Source: Aldrovandia affinis
Taxonomy: Eukaryota; Chordata; Actinopteri; Notacanthiformes; Halosauridae
Length of the DNA stretch: 64,000 nucleotides
Assembly (NCBI GenBank): GCA_029706075.1
Contig: JAINUG010000088.1
Location: forward strand, 2,589,001-2,653,000
Reading direction: 5' to 3'
The notes under the pieces are model-generated. The model had not been told where the DNA came from. It searched no databases and saw only the letters and a list, made by a program, of their open reading frames with translations. The translations under genes were made by a program, and so were the position numbers. Positions within the stretch are counted from its first letter, which is position 1. Every line of letters begins with the position of its first letter. Shown in pieces: positions 22,870 to 31,778 of this stretch.

Positions 22870-24015
22870 ATTGCTTAACTCAGGAACCTGAATATGTATT
22901 CTATAAACAAGCATGCTTTAGATGTTTTTTTAATGTGATTGAGAAAAAATTGGATCCTATCTTAAAAGGCTTTCTGCCTGTACTGTTCATGATGAGTTTC
23001 TACAGAAATCACCTGTTTCCCATACAGCAGCGAATCAGAAAGTGATTACTCACAGCTACGAAATTCAGACCAGAGATGAAAGCGCTTGTACTTACCAATC
23101 GTAAATCAAGGCTATTCTTTTTTTGCCACCATTTGCATAATGCATCTACCCTCAAAAAGGGTTCCTATTTTTGAACGAGCACCAGGCAAGCGCAACTACT
23201 GCCAGCTCCTACCTGCAATTACAGGCACGTTATTTCTGCCCCCGGGGGAACTGGCAGAGCTATGGAAGGAGAGTCTGGCAAAGTGCAGGCGGCAGTTCAT
23301 CAGACTCTCATCACAAAAGTTGTCCCTTCTCCGTCATTGTTGCCGTGGTGAAAGATCCGCCATCGCCGAGGCCCCCCACGTCTCCATCTGCGATTTCCTT
23401 CAATTTTTCAAGCAGGGTTGCAGCTTCACTGTGCCTTGTTACTGTGCGAGGAGATTGGCTGCTCATTAAGAGTTTGGTATGAATACAGGTGGGGGGGTGC
23501 TATTCATGGGTTCGTGCAGAGCAGACATTGGATGTTAAAAAGTAAAGCAAGGCAGGAGAGATGTTTGAGTGCCTGCGAACGTATGATGCATGGCCTGGCT
23601 CTGACTCTGTTTAGTGGACACCCTGGTGTCGGGCAGGATGACATCAGGTATGAGGGAGAGGACAGCTGTCGCAATGTGTCCTGAGTGCCGTCTGTCCTCA
23701 TGTTTGTACAAAAGACAAGGAGCTAAATATACCAGTTTGTCAAGTCAATAGATTTCACCACTCTATGCAATTTGCAGGTCTGTGTGGCAGAATGATGGAC
23801 ATTCACCTCTCCTACCAGAATATTGAACTCTCATTTATCAACCTATACAACAACACTATACAACAGGCTAACATATTATCAGCATATTAGCATCAATATT
23901 ATCAGCATATTAGCATGGCCATTGTGTAGCGGAGCTCAGAAGACGTGATTTAAGCACATGAGTGTCTGCTGCAGAAAGTGACTTTGATAACAATACAATT
24001 AGTTCCCTTGGCTGG
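22870..24015. other. No gene recognised; no env seen after the retrovirus
   Basis: I searched the region after the retroviral pol for an envelope-like ORF and saw none with a signal peptide, CKS17-like or fusion motif. A 19 bp tandem duplication (ATTATCAGCATATTAGCAT) lies near 23874-23913. The remaining ORFs are short and featureless. Confidence 0.45.
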
Positions 24016-24030
24016 GGACTCAGGTCTTTA

Positions 24031-24102
24031 GCTCAGTGGTCTAATCGTGTCTCTTGTAGCATTGGGATCCTTGGTTCGAATCTCGCTGCAGGCAGAACCA
24101 AC
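24031..24102 (+). mobile_element. tRNA-like element (SINE head or tRNA pseudogene)
   Basis: TTTAGCTCAGTGGTCTAAT has a consensus box A and GGTTCGAATCTC a consensus box B, at tRNA-like spacing. The flanking arms do not form a clear 7 bp acceptor stem, and no CCA or terminator T-run follows directly. It is more likely the head of a SINE or an old tRNA pseudogene than a working tRNA gene. Confidence 0.55.
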
Positions 24103-24303
24103 TCCATTACAATTGCACTGAATACAGACTTGTGCTTTAGCTGGACACATAACCCGACAAACCCAGAAGCTTACATTTTAAGGATGGCCATCATAACATG
24201 GAGCCCACCCAATCTACCTATGGAACTCAAAGAATAGGCTTTAGGCAGAATAATCTTGATGAAAAAAAGGCACTCACCACACTACAAGCACATTCTGGGT
24301 CCT

Positions 24304-24831
24304 TTAGTCGCAGGGTTGAACCTTGCCATTGGCTGACACATCACCACAGGAACACATTTGGCCTCGTCCCACCAGGAGAAGGGTGGGTTTCAAGAGGCGA
24401 GACCGTGAGGAGTGGCTGCCAGGCGCCCGGAGGGATGGGACAGTCAATTTGCCAGAGGAGGCGGAGCGGAGGGGTCTGGCTGGGGTGTAGGGTGTGATGA
24501 CTGTCTGGAGGTATAGGGGAGCAGTACCTCTAGCTGCTTGAAAAGCAAGCACCAGTGATTTGAATCTGATGCGTGCTGTGATGGGGAGCCAGTGCAGAGA
24601 GGACAGTAGAGGGGTGACATGGGTGAACTTCGGTTGATTGAACACCAGACGTGTGGCAGTATTCTTGACTAGTTGCAGTGGCTTGATTGCACAGGCTGGT
24701 AGGCCTGCAAGCAAGGAATTGCAGTAGTTCAGATGTGAGATCACCAGGGCCTGGACCAGGAGTTGTAGTGGACTGTAGGCTGTAAAATACCCTAAAATGG
24801 GAAAAGAATAGAAGAATAAAAACAATAACAA
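24304..24831 (-). pseudogene. L2-clade LINE ORF2, C-terminal part
   Basis: One open minus-strand frame reads LLVQALVISHLNYCNSLLAG, LPACAIKPLQLVKNTATRLV, PLLSSLHWLPITARIRFKSL and YTPARPLRSASSGKLTVPSL. This is the region C-terminal to the reverse transcriptase in L2 LINEs and aligns along its length with 55741-55262. The frame has no internal stop for 175 codons although the element is truncated on both sides, so this copy is young or slowly decaying. No GGATA tail was found on its 3' side. Confidence 0.87.
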
Positions 24832-25470
24832 AACAAGGCTTTAATCTCCTGCTACAGAAACAGACACCTATTTAGCACATGGCGTGTTGAGAAACATATG
24901 CCTGCTTTCACTGGGACTCATTACACACAATACAGGCTTTCAGCCCCTCTCAATTCCCTTTGTTTATAGTCACACACAGTGGCGTGTCAAAGCCATTCAG
25001 AGGGAAGGGGATAACTACAGGCCAGCAGCCAAAGAGATTAAAGGGGACTGATCTCCCAAACCACTTTTTTTCTAAAATGGTTCTGCTTTGCTTTTGTAGC
25101 TGTTCAAAAATGGGGGGTTAAGTAAAATTACTTTCAAAACTCAAAACACAGTCGTGTACTTCCATCTCAAAGTTTATTCCATCATATCACATACCGGGTA
25201 TGGTGTGTGTGTGTGAAAGTGTGAGACAACAAAGCCTCTTAAACTGTAAATGTAGGGTAAGTTATGTATGCTTTGCAATAATTAAAAGGTAAATGTTTGC
25301 TTTCATTCAAAAACAGGCTAGAGTGTTGAGTTCATGAACTCTTCTGTTCAAGTGACCTCCCAGCTCACCCGTTTAGACCTCTGGGCAGGTTTAATTAATG
25401 CCCTCATGTGCAATGTCCTCACAAGCTCGAGACATGCAGCCACAACAGAATCATGTACATAGTTGCACAG
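24832..25470. other. No gene recognised
   Basis: AT-rich with a short GT run near 25205. No transposon terminus or domain recognised. Confidence 0.45.
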
Positions 25471-25473
25471 AGC

Positions 25474-25474
<1 letters not shown>

Positions 25475-25509
<35 letters not shown>
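25475..25509. repeat. (CA)n microsatellite
   Basis: Uninterrupted AC dinucleotides, about 17 repeats. Confidence 0.95.
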
Positions 25510-25514
<5 letters not shown>

Positions 25515-25574
25515 TCACAGACTGTATACACAACCCAATACAGGTTGATTATTGATTCAGATGCTGTGGCATAT

Positions 25575-25576
<2 letters not shown>

Positions 25577-25615
<39 letters not shown>

Positions 25616-25622
25616 TCTCTCT
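25577..25622. repeat. (TC)n microsatellite
   Basis: TC dinucleotides with one CA interruption near 25609. It lies 70 bp from a CA microsatellite. Confidence 0.95.
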
Positions 25623-25799
25623 GATGAAAAGGACCTGATTAGATACTAAGCTAAGTTATACATTTCAAATATAGATCTATAAAAAAATGGTCAGCATTGT
25701 ATCAATCAATATATGCATGTTATGTAACAGATACCATACACTATTAGTAGCTTGTGTGAAAGACATACTTGGACATAACTATGTAAAGCAGTAGTCATT

Positions 25800-25965
25800 T
25801 CATCAGCAGGTTGTTTTGTGCTGTGGGCAGAACGGAAACCTAACTGGAACATCTCAAAGAGGTTCTTGAACTTTAGATGGTCCTAAAGCTGAGCAGCAAC
25901 CACTTTTTCCAGCAACTTGGACAGGGAGGTGAGATTAGCCTGTAATTGGTTAGAACTTCTGGGTC
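25800..25965 (-). mobile_element. LINE reverse-transcriptase fragment (L2/jockey-like)
   Basis: In broken minus-strand frames this reads LTSLSKLLEKVVAAQL-like, DHLKFKNLFEMFQLGF and RSAHSTKQP-like sequence, the fingers region of L2/jockey-group reverse transcriptases. It is only about 165 bp, with at least one stop and frame change. Clade assignment is tentative. Confidence 0.5.
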
Positions 25966-26399
25966 CAGGGTAGGCTTGAGAGCTGAGATGCATCTGGGAT
26001 ATAACGATGTCTGTTCCTTGAAATCCCAACTATATAACAGCAGGTTAAAACTTATTTAACGCAGTAACGGTGGAGTTTCGAAGCCTCCGTAGTTGTAGGG
26101 CTGTGTACGAGATCATCGTTAACACAGTCAGGAAAAGTAAAAAGCGAAAACTGCACATTGTGTGTGCCACAGTGGTGAGTGTTCATAGTAAGCGGTGCTT
26201 GCTCGGAAGAATTAGAAAATGAAGAGAATTTACATTTTAAAATATGATTTATATCTCTATGAAATAATAATATGTTAATCTGAAACACAAAGTCTGTTTC
26301 TTACCTAACTTACCCAGTATTCTATGCTGTGCAATGTATATCAAACCGGCCAGATGTTCAGCTTGTTTCACGCATGTGCTTTGGGTGTCTCGTTCATAC

Positions 26400-26906
26400 A
26401 GTCTTGAAACGCTTTCTCCGTCTTGTCCGCCCACTCCACACAGTCCGGCAGCCGGCTCTTCATCAGATTTGTCAGGGGGCTGGCTAGGGAGGCAAAGTTA
26501 AGAATAAAGCATTGATAATAACTGGTCAGCCCAACCAACATACGCACTTGCTTTATTGTGAGGGGGCGAGGCCAGTCCCCGATGGCTTCCACTTTCTTTG
26601 CCAGGGGTTTGATGCATCCTCCCCAGGTATTCCTCCTCCTGTAGGCTAAGCCAACATTTCTCCGGATTCACCATGACCCCCACCCCCCTTAATACCTGTA
26701 ACACAGCGCTCAGTGTGTCTTCCACTCGCTCCCATGGATGATAATGTTGTCCAGGTAGACCACTGAATACTCTTGATGGGAACTAAGGATCCGGTCCATT
26801 AATTGTTGGAATGTGGCCGGAGCTCCATGTAATTCAAACAGCAGTTTTTTGTATTGGAATAATCAATCTGGCGTGTTGAAAGCAGTTTTGTGCCGGTCCT
26901 CGGATG
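26400..26906 (-). pseudogene. Gmr1-type reverse transcriptase, palm and thumb
   Basis: Next to the piggyBac end the minus strand reads FELHGAPATFQQLMDRIL and then VVYLDNIIIHGSEW, where the catalytic YxDD box reads YLDN (second Asp to Asn). It goes on with VMVNPEKCWLSLQEEEYLG (26725-26600) and AIGDWPRPLTIKQVRMLVG, SYYQCFILNFASLASPLTNL (26592-26400). Similarity ends near 26410, before RNase H. The active-site change and the frameshifts make it inactive. Confidence 0.85.
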
Positions 26907-26910
26907 TTAA

Positions 26911-28551
26911 CCCCCTGAGGTCGACTGGATCGCCGATGATCCGTGCAGCAATAAAAGTATATTACTATTTCTAACGTCGCAAGATTTTATCATACACACG
27001 CGACAAAAACATTGACAGAAAGCTTAGAATCGTGACTTTCCGATTTGAGCACTGGCAAATAATATGAGATTTTTTAAATTAGGTTAATTAGACCAAAAGT
27101 AAACCTTGCCTTTCACTCTCTGTTTTACCTGGAAGTACCGTCCCCCTTCTATTGACATGGTAATTAGGTGCTAGTTTCAGGGAGGGGCGTGAGGCCATGT
27201 GTGAAATCACCGTGTAAACAACATACAATGTCCCGACATTATATAGCCTAGCATCTTGTCTGTGTTTACGGTTGCGATCTGCCAGCAACAGACTGTGTAT
27301 GCTGATATTTATTTTATTTCCCATGTTTTCAAATACTCGTGAAAATATATGAATTCCGCGTCTTGTGACAAGACAATCAGAATCATTGCGAACTGCTGCA
27401 AATAATTAACGGGAGGATATTTAACCAGCTGGCATTCTCTGTGTCGGCACTTGGATATTATCTAGCTTAGCTTGATAGTACCTATTGTGATTAATGTTTA
27501 GAGAACTTGTTTGTTTGTGTGCTTATTGTTGTTTAGATTCCCAGCGTTTAGTTTATTCCGAGTTTTTGGATACATTTTGGATTTACCGTTTTACCTGCTT
27601 TGTTTGTTCCTGATCGTTTGTTATTTTGGTTTGTTTTGTTTATGTCTTTCCGTGTCTTCGCAGACATGGATTTTGCTTTCGTTTTCCTACAGACGTTTAA
27701 CAATAAATAAATATCTTAAACCCAGAAAACGGGCTACTTTTGATCATGTGCCTGTGCCCACTGCCAAACAGACTCTGGATGTTGGCAAACTGGCTTCTGT
27801 TGGTCACAAGAAATGCGTACTCTGCAAGATGTCAGGGAAACAACAGTGCACTCCATGGGAGTGCAAGGTTTGTGATGTTCCCTTGTGTCTACAGTTGACC
27901 AGAAACTGTTTTTGAAACTGCACCAAAGACTGTGAAAGACAGATTGTCTCACCATGTTTGAATTTTGAATTTTTTGTATATAGTTTGTGTGATGTTTTCT
28001 GTCTTCTGCATGGCTCACTGACTATTGCTTACTCTGATGGCTTTTGTCTTTGTCTGATGGCCTTAGAGAGAGATGATCTGACAGATCTTACAGGTGTGGA
28101 CAACCCTCAGGTGTGGATCATGAATATTCAGGAAATTAGCATATAGCCCTCCCACAGCCTGAAATAGATTTGACCAGTTCTGATAAAAACAGGTTTTTAG
28201 CTCTTTAGATCTCAGATGTGCTAAACTATTTTGACATCCTTACATAACTAAGACCTTGATGAACAAACTCATATTGGCAAAACAATTTGTCACTATAGTT
28301 TAGTGTGTGCTTTCAACTTTTGTGACGGCAGAAAGATTTACTCTTTATAACTTGTGTGTTTGATCTATTTACAAGCTGCATATGATACTGACCAAACTAT
28401 TGATGGCATATAAATGTAGCTGTGATTGTCCTTTAAATAAAAATATCAAACACTTTGGAGTAAGTGTGTGTTAAGTTGATGAAATTGAGATAAATATCAG
28501 ACCACGCCAAAATCACAAAGCTTCTCTGAGCTAAGCACGGACCTCAGGGGG
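26911..28551 (+). mobile_element. piggyBac transposon, internally deleted, 1,641 bp
   Basis: The termini CCCCCTGAGGTC (26911) and GACCTCAGGGGG (28551) are perfect 12 bp inverted repeats, each bounded outside by TTAA (26907-26910 and 28552-28555), the piggyBac target. It interrupts the Gmr1 polymerase, and the host frame resumes across a single TTAA. Inside, only the C-terminal cysteine-rich part of the transposase is recognised. A related 75 bp piece (ACATTGACAGAAA, AGCACTGGCAAAT, TTTAATTAGGTT) occurs at 63050-63125. Confidence 0.93.
27665..27915 (+). pseudogene. piggyBac transposase C-terminal cysteine-rich domain
   Basis: The frame ends with DHVPVPTAKQTLDVGKL and a Cys-rich block at 27810-27912: C-x2-C after HKK, then PWECKVCDVPLCL, then NCF before the TGA (27913-27915). 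This spacing is that of the zinc-binding domain at the C terminus of piggyBac/PGBD transposases, which binds the transposon ends. The upstream N-terminal and DDD catalytic regions are absent; 26950-27660 is non-coding. The polypyrimidine stretch TTCGTTTTCCTACAG just upstream (27680-27694) could act as a splice acceptor, so this piece might have been an exon. Confidence 0.8.
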
Positions 28552-28564
28552 TTAAGGGCACCTG

Positions 28565-28990
28565 CTAATATCCCTTAGTTAAATCAAGCGTACTAATGAA
28601 CCTAGTGGTTCTGAGTCTGTCTATCAGTTCATAAATTCTCGGCATTGGATATGCATCAAATTGTGATATTTCATTTAGTTTCCGGAAGTCATTACAAAAT
28701 CTGAGGATGCCATCTGGTTTTGGAACCAGTAGTATTGGACTGCACCATGCACTGTGTGACTCCTCAATTATTGTTATTATCCTCCACATTAAGCATATTT
28801 TATACCTCCATTCGGATTGCTTCCCTTCTTACCTCTGGTATGCAGTAGGGTCGCGACTTAATCTTTTCGCCCAGTGGAGTTTTGATGTGATGTTCAATGA
28901 GATTTGTGTTTACTGGTCCCAGGGAAAAATACGTCCTTACCCTGTAGTTTACTTCTCCCACTTTTTCAATTACCTCTGAATGTGCCATTT
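28565..28990 (-). pseudogene. Gmr1-type reverse transcriptase, fingers
   Basis: The minus strand reads VNTNLIEHHIKTPLGEKI, RPYCIPEVRREAIRMEV, then after a frame change EESHSAWCSPILLVPKPDG, RFCNDFRKLNE, FDAYPMPRIYELIDRL and FISTLDLTKGY, which contains the first catalytic Asp. The next codon, normally Trp, is a TAG. The 28800-28988 frame begins with EVIEKVGEVNYRVR, which belongs to the integrase C-terminal domain, so integrase runs directly into reverse transcriptase in one frame. Confidence 0.88.
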
Positions 28991-29565
28991 AGCCAAAAAC
29001 TTACACTCGGAGGTGGGAATGAGTACTAACACCTTGTCCCCTGTTTGGAACTCCCTTGACTGTGCTCCTCAGTTGTACACTCGTGCTCATGCATTCTGAG
29101 CCTCCTGCATGTGCTCCCTCACAATGAGTCAGAGGGTCGCCATCCTATCCCACATTTCTCAGATGTGCTCCACCAGGGTGCGGTGTGCCGAAGGTTGTAG
29201 TTCCCAGGCTTCTTTGGCCACATCTAGCAGTCCCCAGGGTCGACATCTGAACAGCAACTCAAAGGGCGAAAGCCCGGCAGAGGCTTGGTGTACTTCTCGG
29301 ATTGCAAACATCAAGTAGGGCAGCAGTTGGTCCCAGGTCTTTCCATCGGTTTCCATTACCTTTTTGAGCATCTGCTTCAGGGTTTGGTTAAACCTCTCCA
29401 CCAGTCCATCTGTTTGGGAGTGATAAACTAAAGTACGCAGCTGGTTTATTCGCATCATTCTGCACAAGTCCTTCATTATTTAGGACATGAATGGGGTTCC
29501 TTGATCTGTTAGTATCTGATTGGGAATGCCTATTCGGGAAAACAACAGCTATAACTCTCGTTATT
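28930..29565 (-). pseudogene. Gmr1-type integrase, core and C-terminal domain
   Basis: The minus strand reads RIGIPNQILTDQGTPFMS (second catalytic Asp), then LVYHSQTDGLVERFNQTLKQ with the catalytic Glu in VERFNQ, WDQLLPYLMFAIREVHQAS and GLSPFELLFRCRPWGLLD (29476-29159). Downstream, 29140-28950 reads VREHMQEAQNA, FQTGDKVLVLIPTSECKFLA and EVIEKVGEVNYRV, the C-terminal DNA-binding domain. The zinc finger and first Asp are missing. Integrase inserts cDNA into the genome; this copy has several stops. Confidence 0.85.
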
Positions 29566-29645
29566 CGCCGTCTAGGAGAAGTTTGGACCATGTTCCCTCA
29601 ATCCTTGGTTGCTCCAGGTTGCTTCATCCGTCTTTTTCCATTCTT

Positions 29646-30300
29646 TTAGTTGGGTGTTAGTTTACAGGGGCGTCCTCCACGCAAGACCTCGAATGCCACC
29701 CGGTGACCCTCCACCAGTTCCACGAGCTGGTCGGCACTTTGTGGATTAGCTTGACTGGCTAACTTCTTTGCATCAAAGGGTAGGGAGTGCAGAAATTTGT
29801 CAATGACAATCCTTTCTATGGGGTTCGTAGTTAGCGGTTCGGCAGTTAACTTTCTCTTAGGCAGTCTGAATAAATCCGACATCATAACACCAGGCATAGA
29901 ACCTCTGCGCTCAGTGGATTAGTGTGTATCCATAGCATCTCATGATCTCCACTTCGTTATGGTTCACCTGTTCCTCAGTCAGACCCTGGTATGCTTTTTG
30001 GGCTATACCTGACAGAAACGGTGTGATCAGGCTGGCCCATTGTTCCGGTGGCCAATTCTCCCAGACCACCATTCTTTTGATGGTTGGCAGGTATGCTTTG
30101 ATGTCATCCGCCTTTGTCAACTTCATCAGAAACAGGCTGGGTGTGGGGCGGGATGTTGTGGCTAGCCTGGTTCCAGTTGTGTTAGCAGCTGTCAGCTGGT
30201 TGAGCTCAGCTCTCATCAGGCCGGTCTGCTGATGATGCTCTTCTATTAGCTCCCGATGCATACTCTGCTGAGCTATATTGGCTTCTATGAGCTGTTTCAC
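29646..30300 (-). pseudogene. Gmr1-type gag remnant
   Basis: Two frames. 30300-29911 starts with a Gln/Glu-rich helix, then LTKADDIKAYLPTIKRMVV and WENWPPEQWASLITPFLSG with KAYQGLTEEQ. 29897-29646 continues with IERIVIDKFLHSLPFDAKK and QSADQLVELVEGHRVAFEVL, a SCAN-like helical capsid arrangement common in fish gypsy Gag. A frameshift with stop separates them near 29905. No CCHC knuckle is seen before the integrase region begins, so the C-terminal part of gag and the protease are deleted. Confidence 0.8.
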
Positions 30301-30321
30301 AAGAGCTGTCTGTTTGATTAT

Positions 30322-30440
30322 TACATTTGTCTATTTAAGCATTTAGCAGACACTCTTATCCAGAGCGACTTACAAGATTGCATTAATACATGGTAGGAGC
30401 AATCATAGTTCGTGATTATGCAACTTTGGTAATTCAACGC
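30322..30440 (-). mobile_element. L2-type 3' tail, 5'-truncated insertion
   Basis: On the minus strand TCGCTCTGGATAAGAGTG forms the conserved stem with GGATA loop (30352-30370), followed by TCTGCTAAATGC and a TGTAA-like end. Only about 100 bp precede it, so it is a severely 5'-truncated LINE or SINE copy. It lies beside the 5' end of the Gmr1 gag. Confidence 0.7.
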
Positions 30441-30885
30441 AATGCGCCGCCCACATTCTCCACTATATGTAATGGAAATGGAGGTGTGGGGTTTTCACGC
30501 AACCAATTACAATAGCCCAACAACACACAAGCCGTTTTTAATAAAAAATGAGTTTATTGCGGAAAAACTCACAGGGAAGAGGGAAAAAACAAGGCAATCC
30601 AAGTCCATAATCCATATTCGTCGTATTTTAAATCATATCCAAAATCACAGGCAAATCCAAGTTCTAATCCAATTCCGTTCAGCAATACTTGGGTTATCCA
30701 GTCGGTCCAGGTCATACACAAAAATCCAAAATAGTTTACTTTCTCTCACTACTCCCAACACACACAACGCTTTTCCTAAATGGTACTTCGTAACTTGGCT
30801 ATAGCAAGGCCTCCTGCTTCATTCTCGAGCTGTCAGCTGTTAAAAGGCTCCCGGTGCGTCTTATTTCCCCCGGAAGAATCCGGCT
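30441..30885. other. No gene; possible retroelement leader sequence
   Basis: Contains TTTTTAATAAAAAATGAGTT and repeated CAAATCCAAG/AATCCAAG phrases (30600-30690), reminiscent of untranslated leaders after fish LTRs. No paired LTR was found, so this is a guess. Confidence 0.25.
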
Positions 30886-31010
30886 TAGCCTACAGGAGGA
30901 GGAATACCTGCAGTATACCATTGGGAGAAGATGCATCAAACCCCTGGCAAAGAAAGTGTAAGCCATCGGGGACTGGCCTCGCCCCCTCATAAAAAAGCAA
31001 CCGCACAGCC
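30886..31010 (+). pseudogene. Inverted fragment of Gmr1-type reverse transcriptase
   Basis: Plus-strand frames read LQEEEYLQ, then RRCIKPLAKKV and AIGDWPRPL. The DNA is the reverse complement of 26540-26660 with local differences (CATCAAACCCCTGGCAAAGA and CATCGGGGACTGGCCTCGCC are shared). It is a second copy of the same polymerase region in opposite orientation, only 600 bp beyond the gag end. Confidence 0.82.
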
Positions 31011-31029
31011 ACCGCTTTAGCTGAGCACA

Positions 31030-31570
31030 TTTCTGCATCTGTGGATGAAATGGTGACAAATTGGTCGCTCAAACATACAATGGCACCGCAGTAATGTCTG
31101 GCCAACTAATTGACCTGCAGGCACAGGTTAGGGAACAATATCCGTGTACCAGTTTTGTTCACTGCTGTGCGCACATACTTCATTTAGTGCTATCACAAGC
31201 ATGCAGCAGCATCAAAGACTGCTCTTTTGCTGCTGGTCTAGCTTCATTATTTACTACCTCTGCAAAGTGTACCAAAGCCCTGGATGATATTGTCAAGAAA
31301 TGTTTCCCCAGAGCTCATCCAACAAAATGGAATTACAAATCTTTTTTGGTCCACACAGTACAATGAATCCCTAATTGTACCGTTCAATGACATTAAAAAC
31401 AACCCATTGGACTGGGATGAAAATCTATTCTGTCAGCTGTTTTTCTTTTTGCAGCATTTTGAATGGTCTCTGACTGTTCAGAAAAATCTGTCTCTGACTG
31501 TTCTGTTCCCGTCCAGGGATTGTCACCTGGCGTGTGACACATTATTTCTGTTAAGGTGTGGTCCACTTTC
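31030..31570 (+). pseudogene. hAT-type transposase fragment (ZMYM1/DUF4371-like)
   Basis: The frame 31061-31366 holds AQTYNGTAVMSGQLIDLQAQ, the first catalytic region of hAT transposases of this group, where the usual motif is YDGA with Asp. Here Asn replaces that Asp. It continues FVHCCAHILHLVLSQACSS and KALDDIVKKCFP ... PTKWNYKS, and after a frameshift VPFNDIKNNPLDWDE. The CAHxLxL helix is a hallmark of the insertion-domain start. Truncated on both sides, and inactive given the Asp change. Confidence 0.78.
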
Positions 31571-31778
31571 TGCCAGGATCATGTTGCATAAGTGTGTGTG
31601 TGTGTACGCACATGTGTGCGCACGTCCCGTGTGCTAGTGCTTATGTGGAGTAGGGTAGGGTAGCTTGTTCAGCCTTAAATGGCACCACTGGTGTGCCAAG
31701 CAACAGTATCAGCTCAGGCTGGGGAACCTCTGTGTTGAGAGGGAGAGAGCCGGGAGACAATCAAGGTAAGGCTATAGC

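Larger units (their letters stand above)
26390..30300 (-). mobile_element. Gmr1-type Ty3/gypsy retrotransposon (integrase before RT)
   Basis: On the minus strand the order is gag (30300-29646), integrase core and C-terminal domain (about 29560-28930), reverse transcriptase fingers (28960-28565), a piggyBac insertion (28551-26911), then reverse transcriptase palm and thumb (26906-26400). Integrase ahead of reverse transcriptase is the arrangement reported for Gmr1-like deuterostome Ty3/gypsy elements (Goodwin and Poulter) and the reverse of ordinary gypsy order. Protease, integrase zinc domain and RNase H are not seen, and stops are frequent. LTRs were not identified. An inverted fragment of the same polymerase lies at 30886-31010. 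Confidence 0.82.

Noticed and set aside
22870-24000. Envelope gene of the endogenous retrovirus
   Set aside because: No ORF here has a signal peptide, fusion peptide or transmembrane segment in the expected order.
24031-24102. Functional tRNA gene
   Set aside because: Boxes A and B are good, but a full cloverleaf with paired acceptor stem and a terminator could not be drawn.
25398-25649. 83-codon ORF over CA and TC repeats
   Set aside because: It is produced by two dinucleotide microsatellites.
28930-29565. Gmr1 integrase position explained by rearrangement
   Set aside because: Integrase C terminus and reverse transcriptase N terminus share one frame without a break, so the order looks original.
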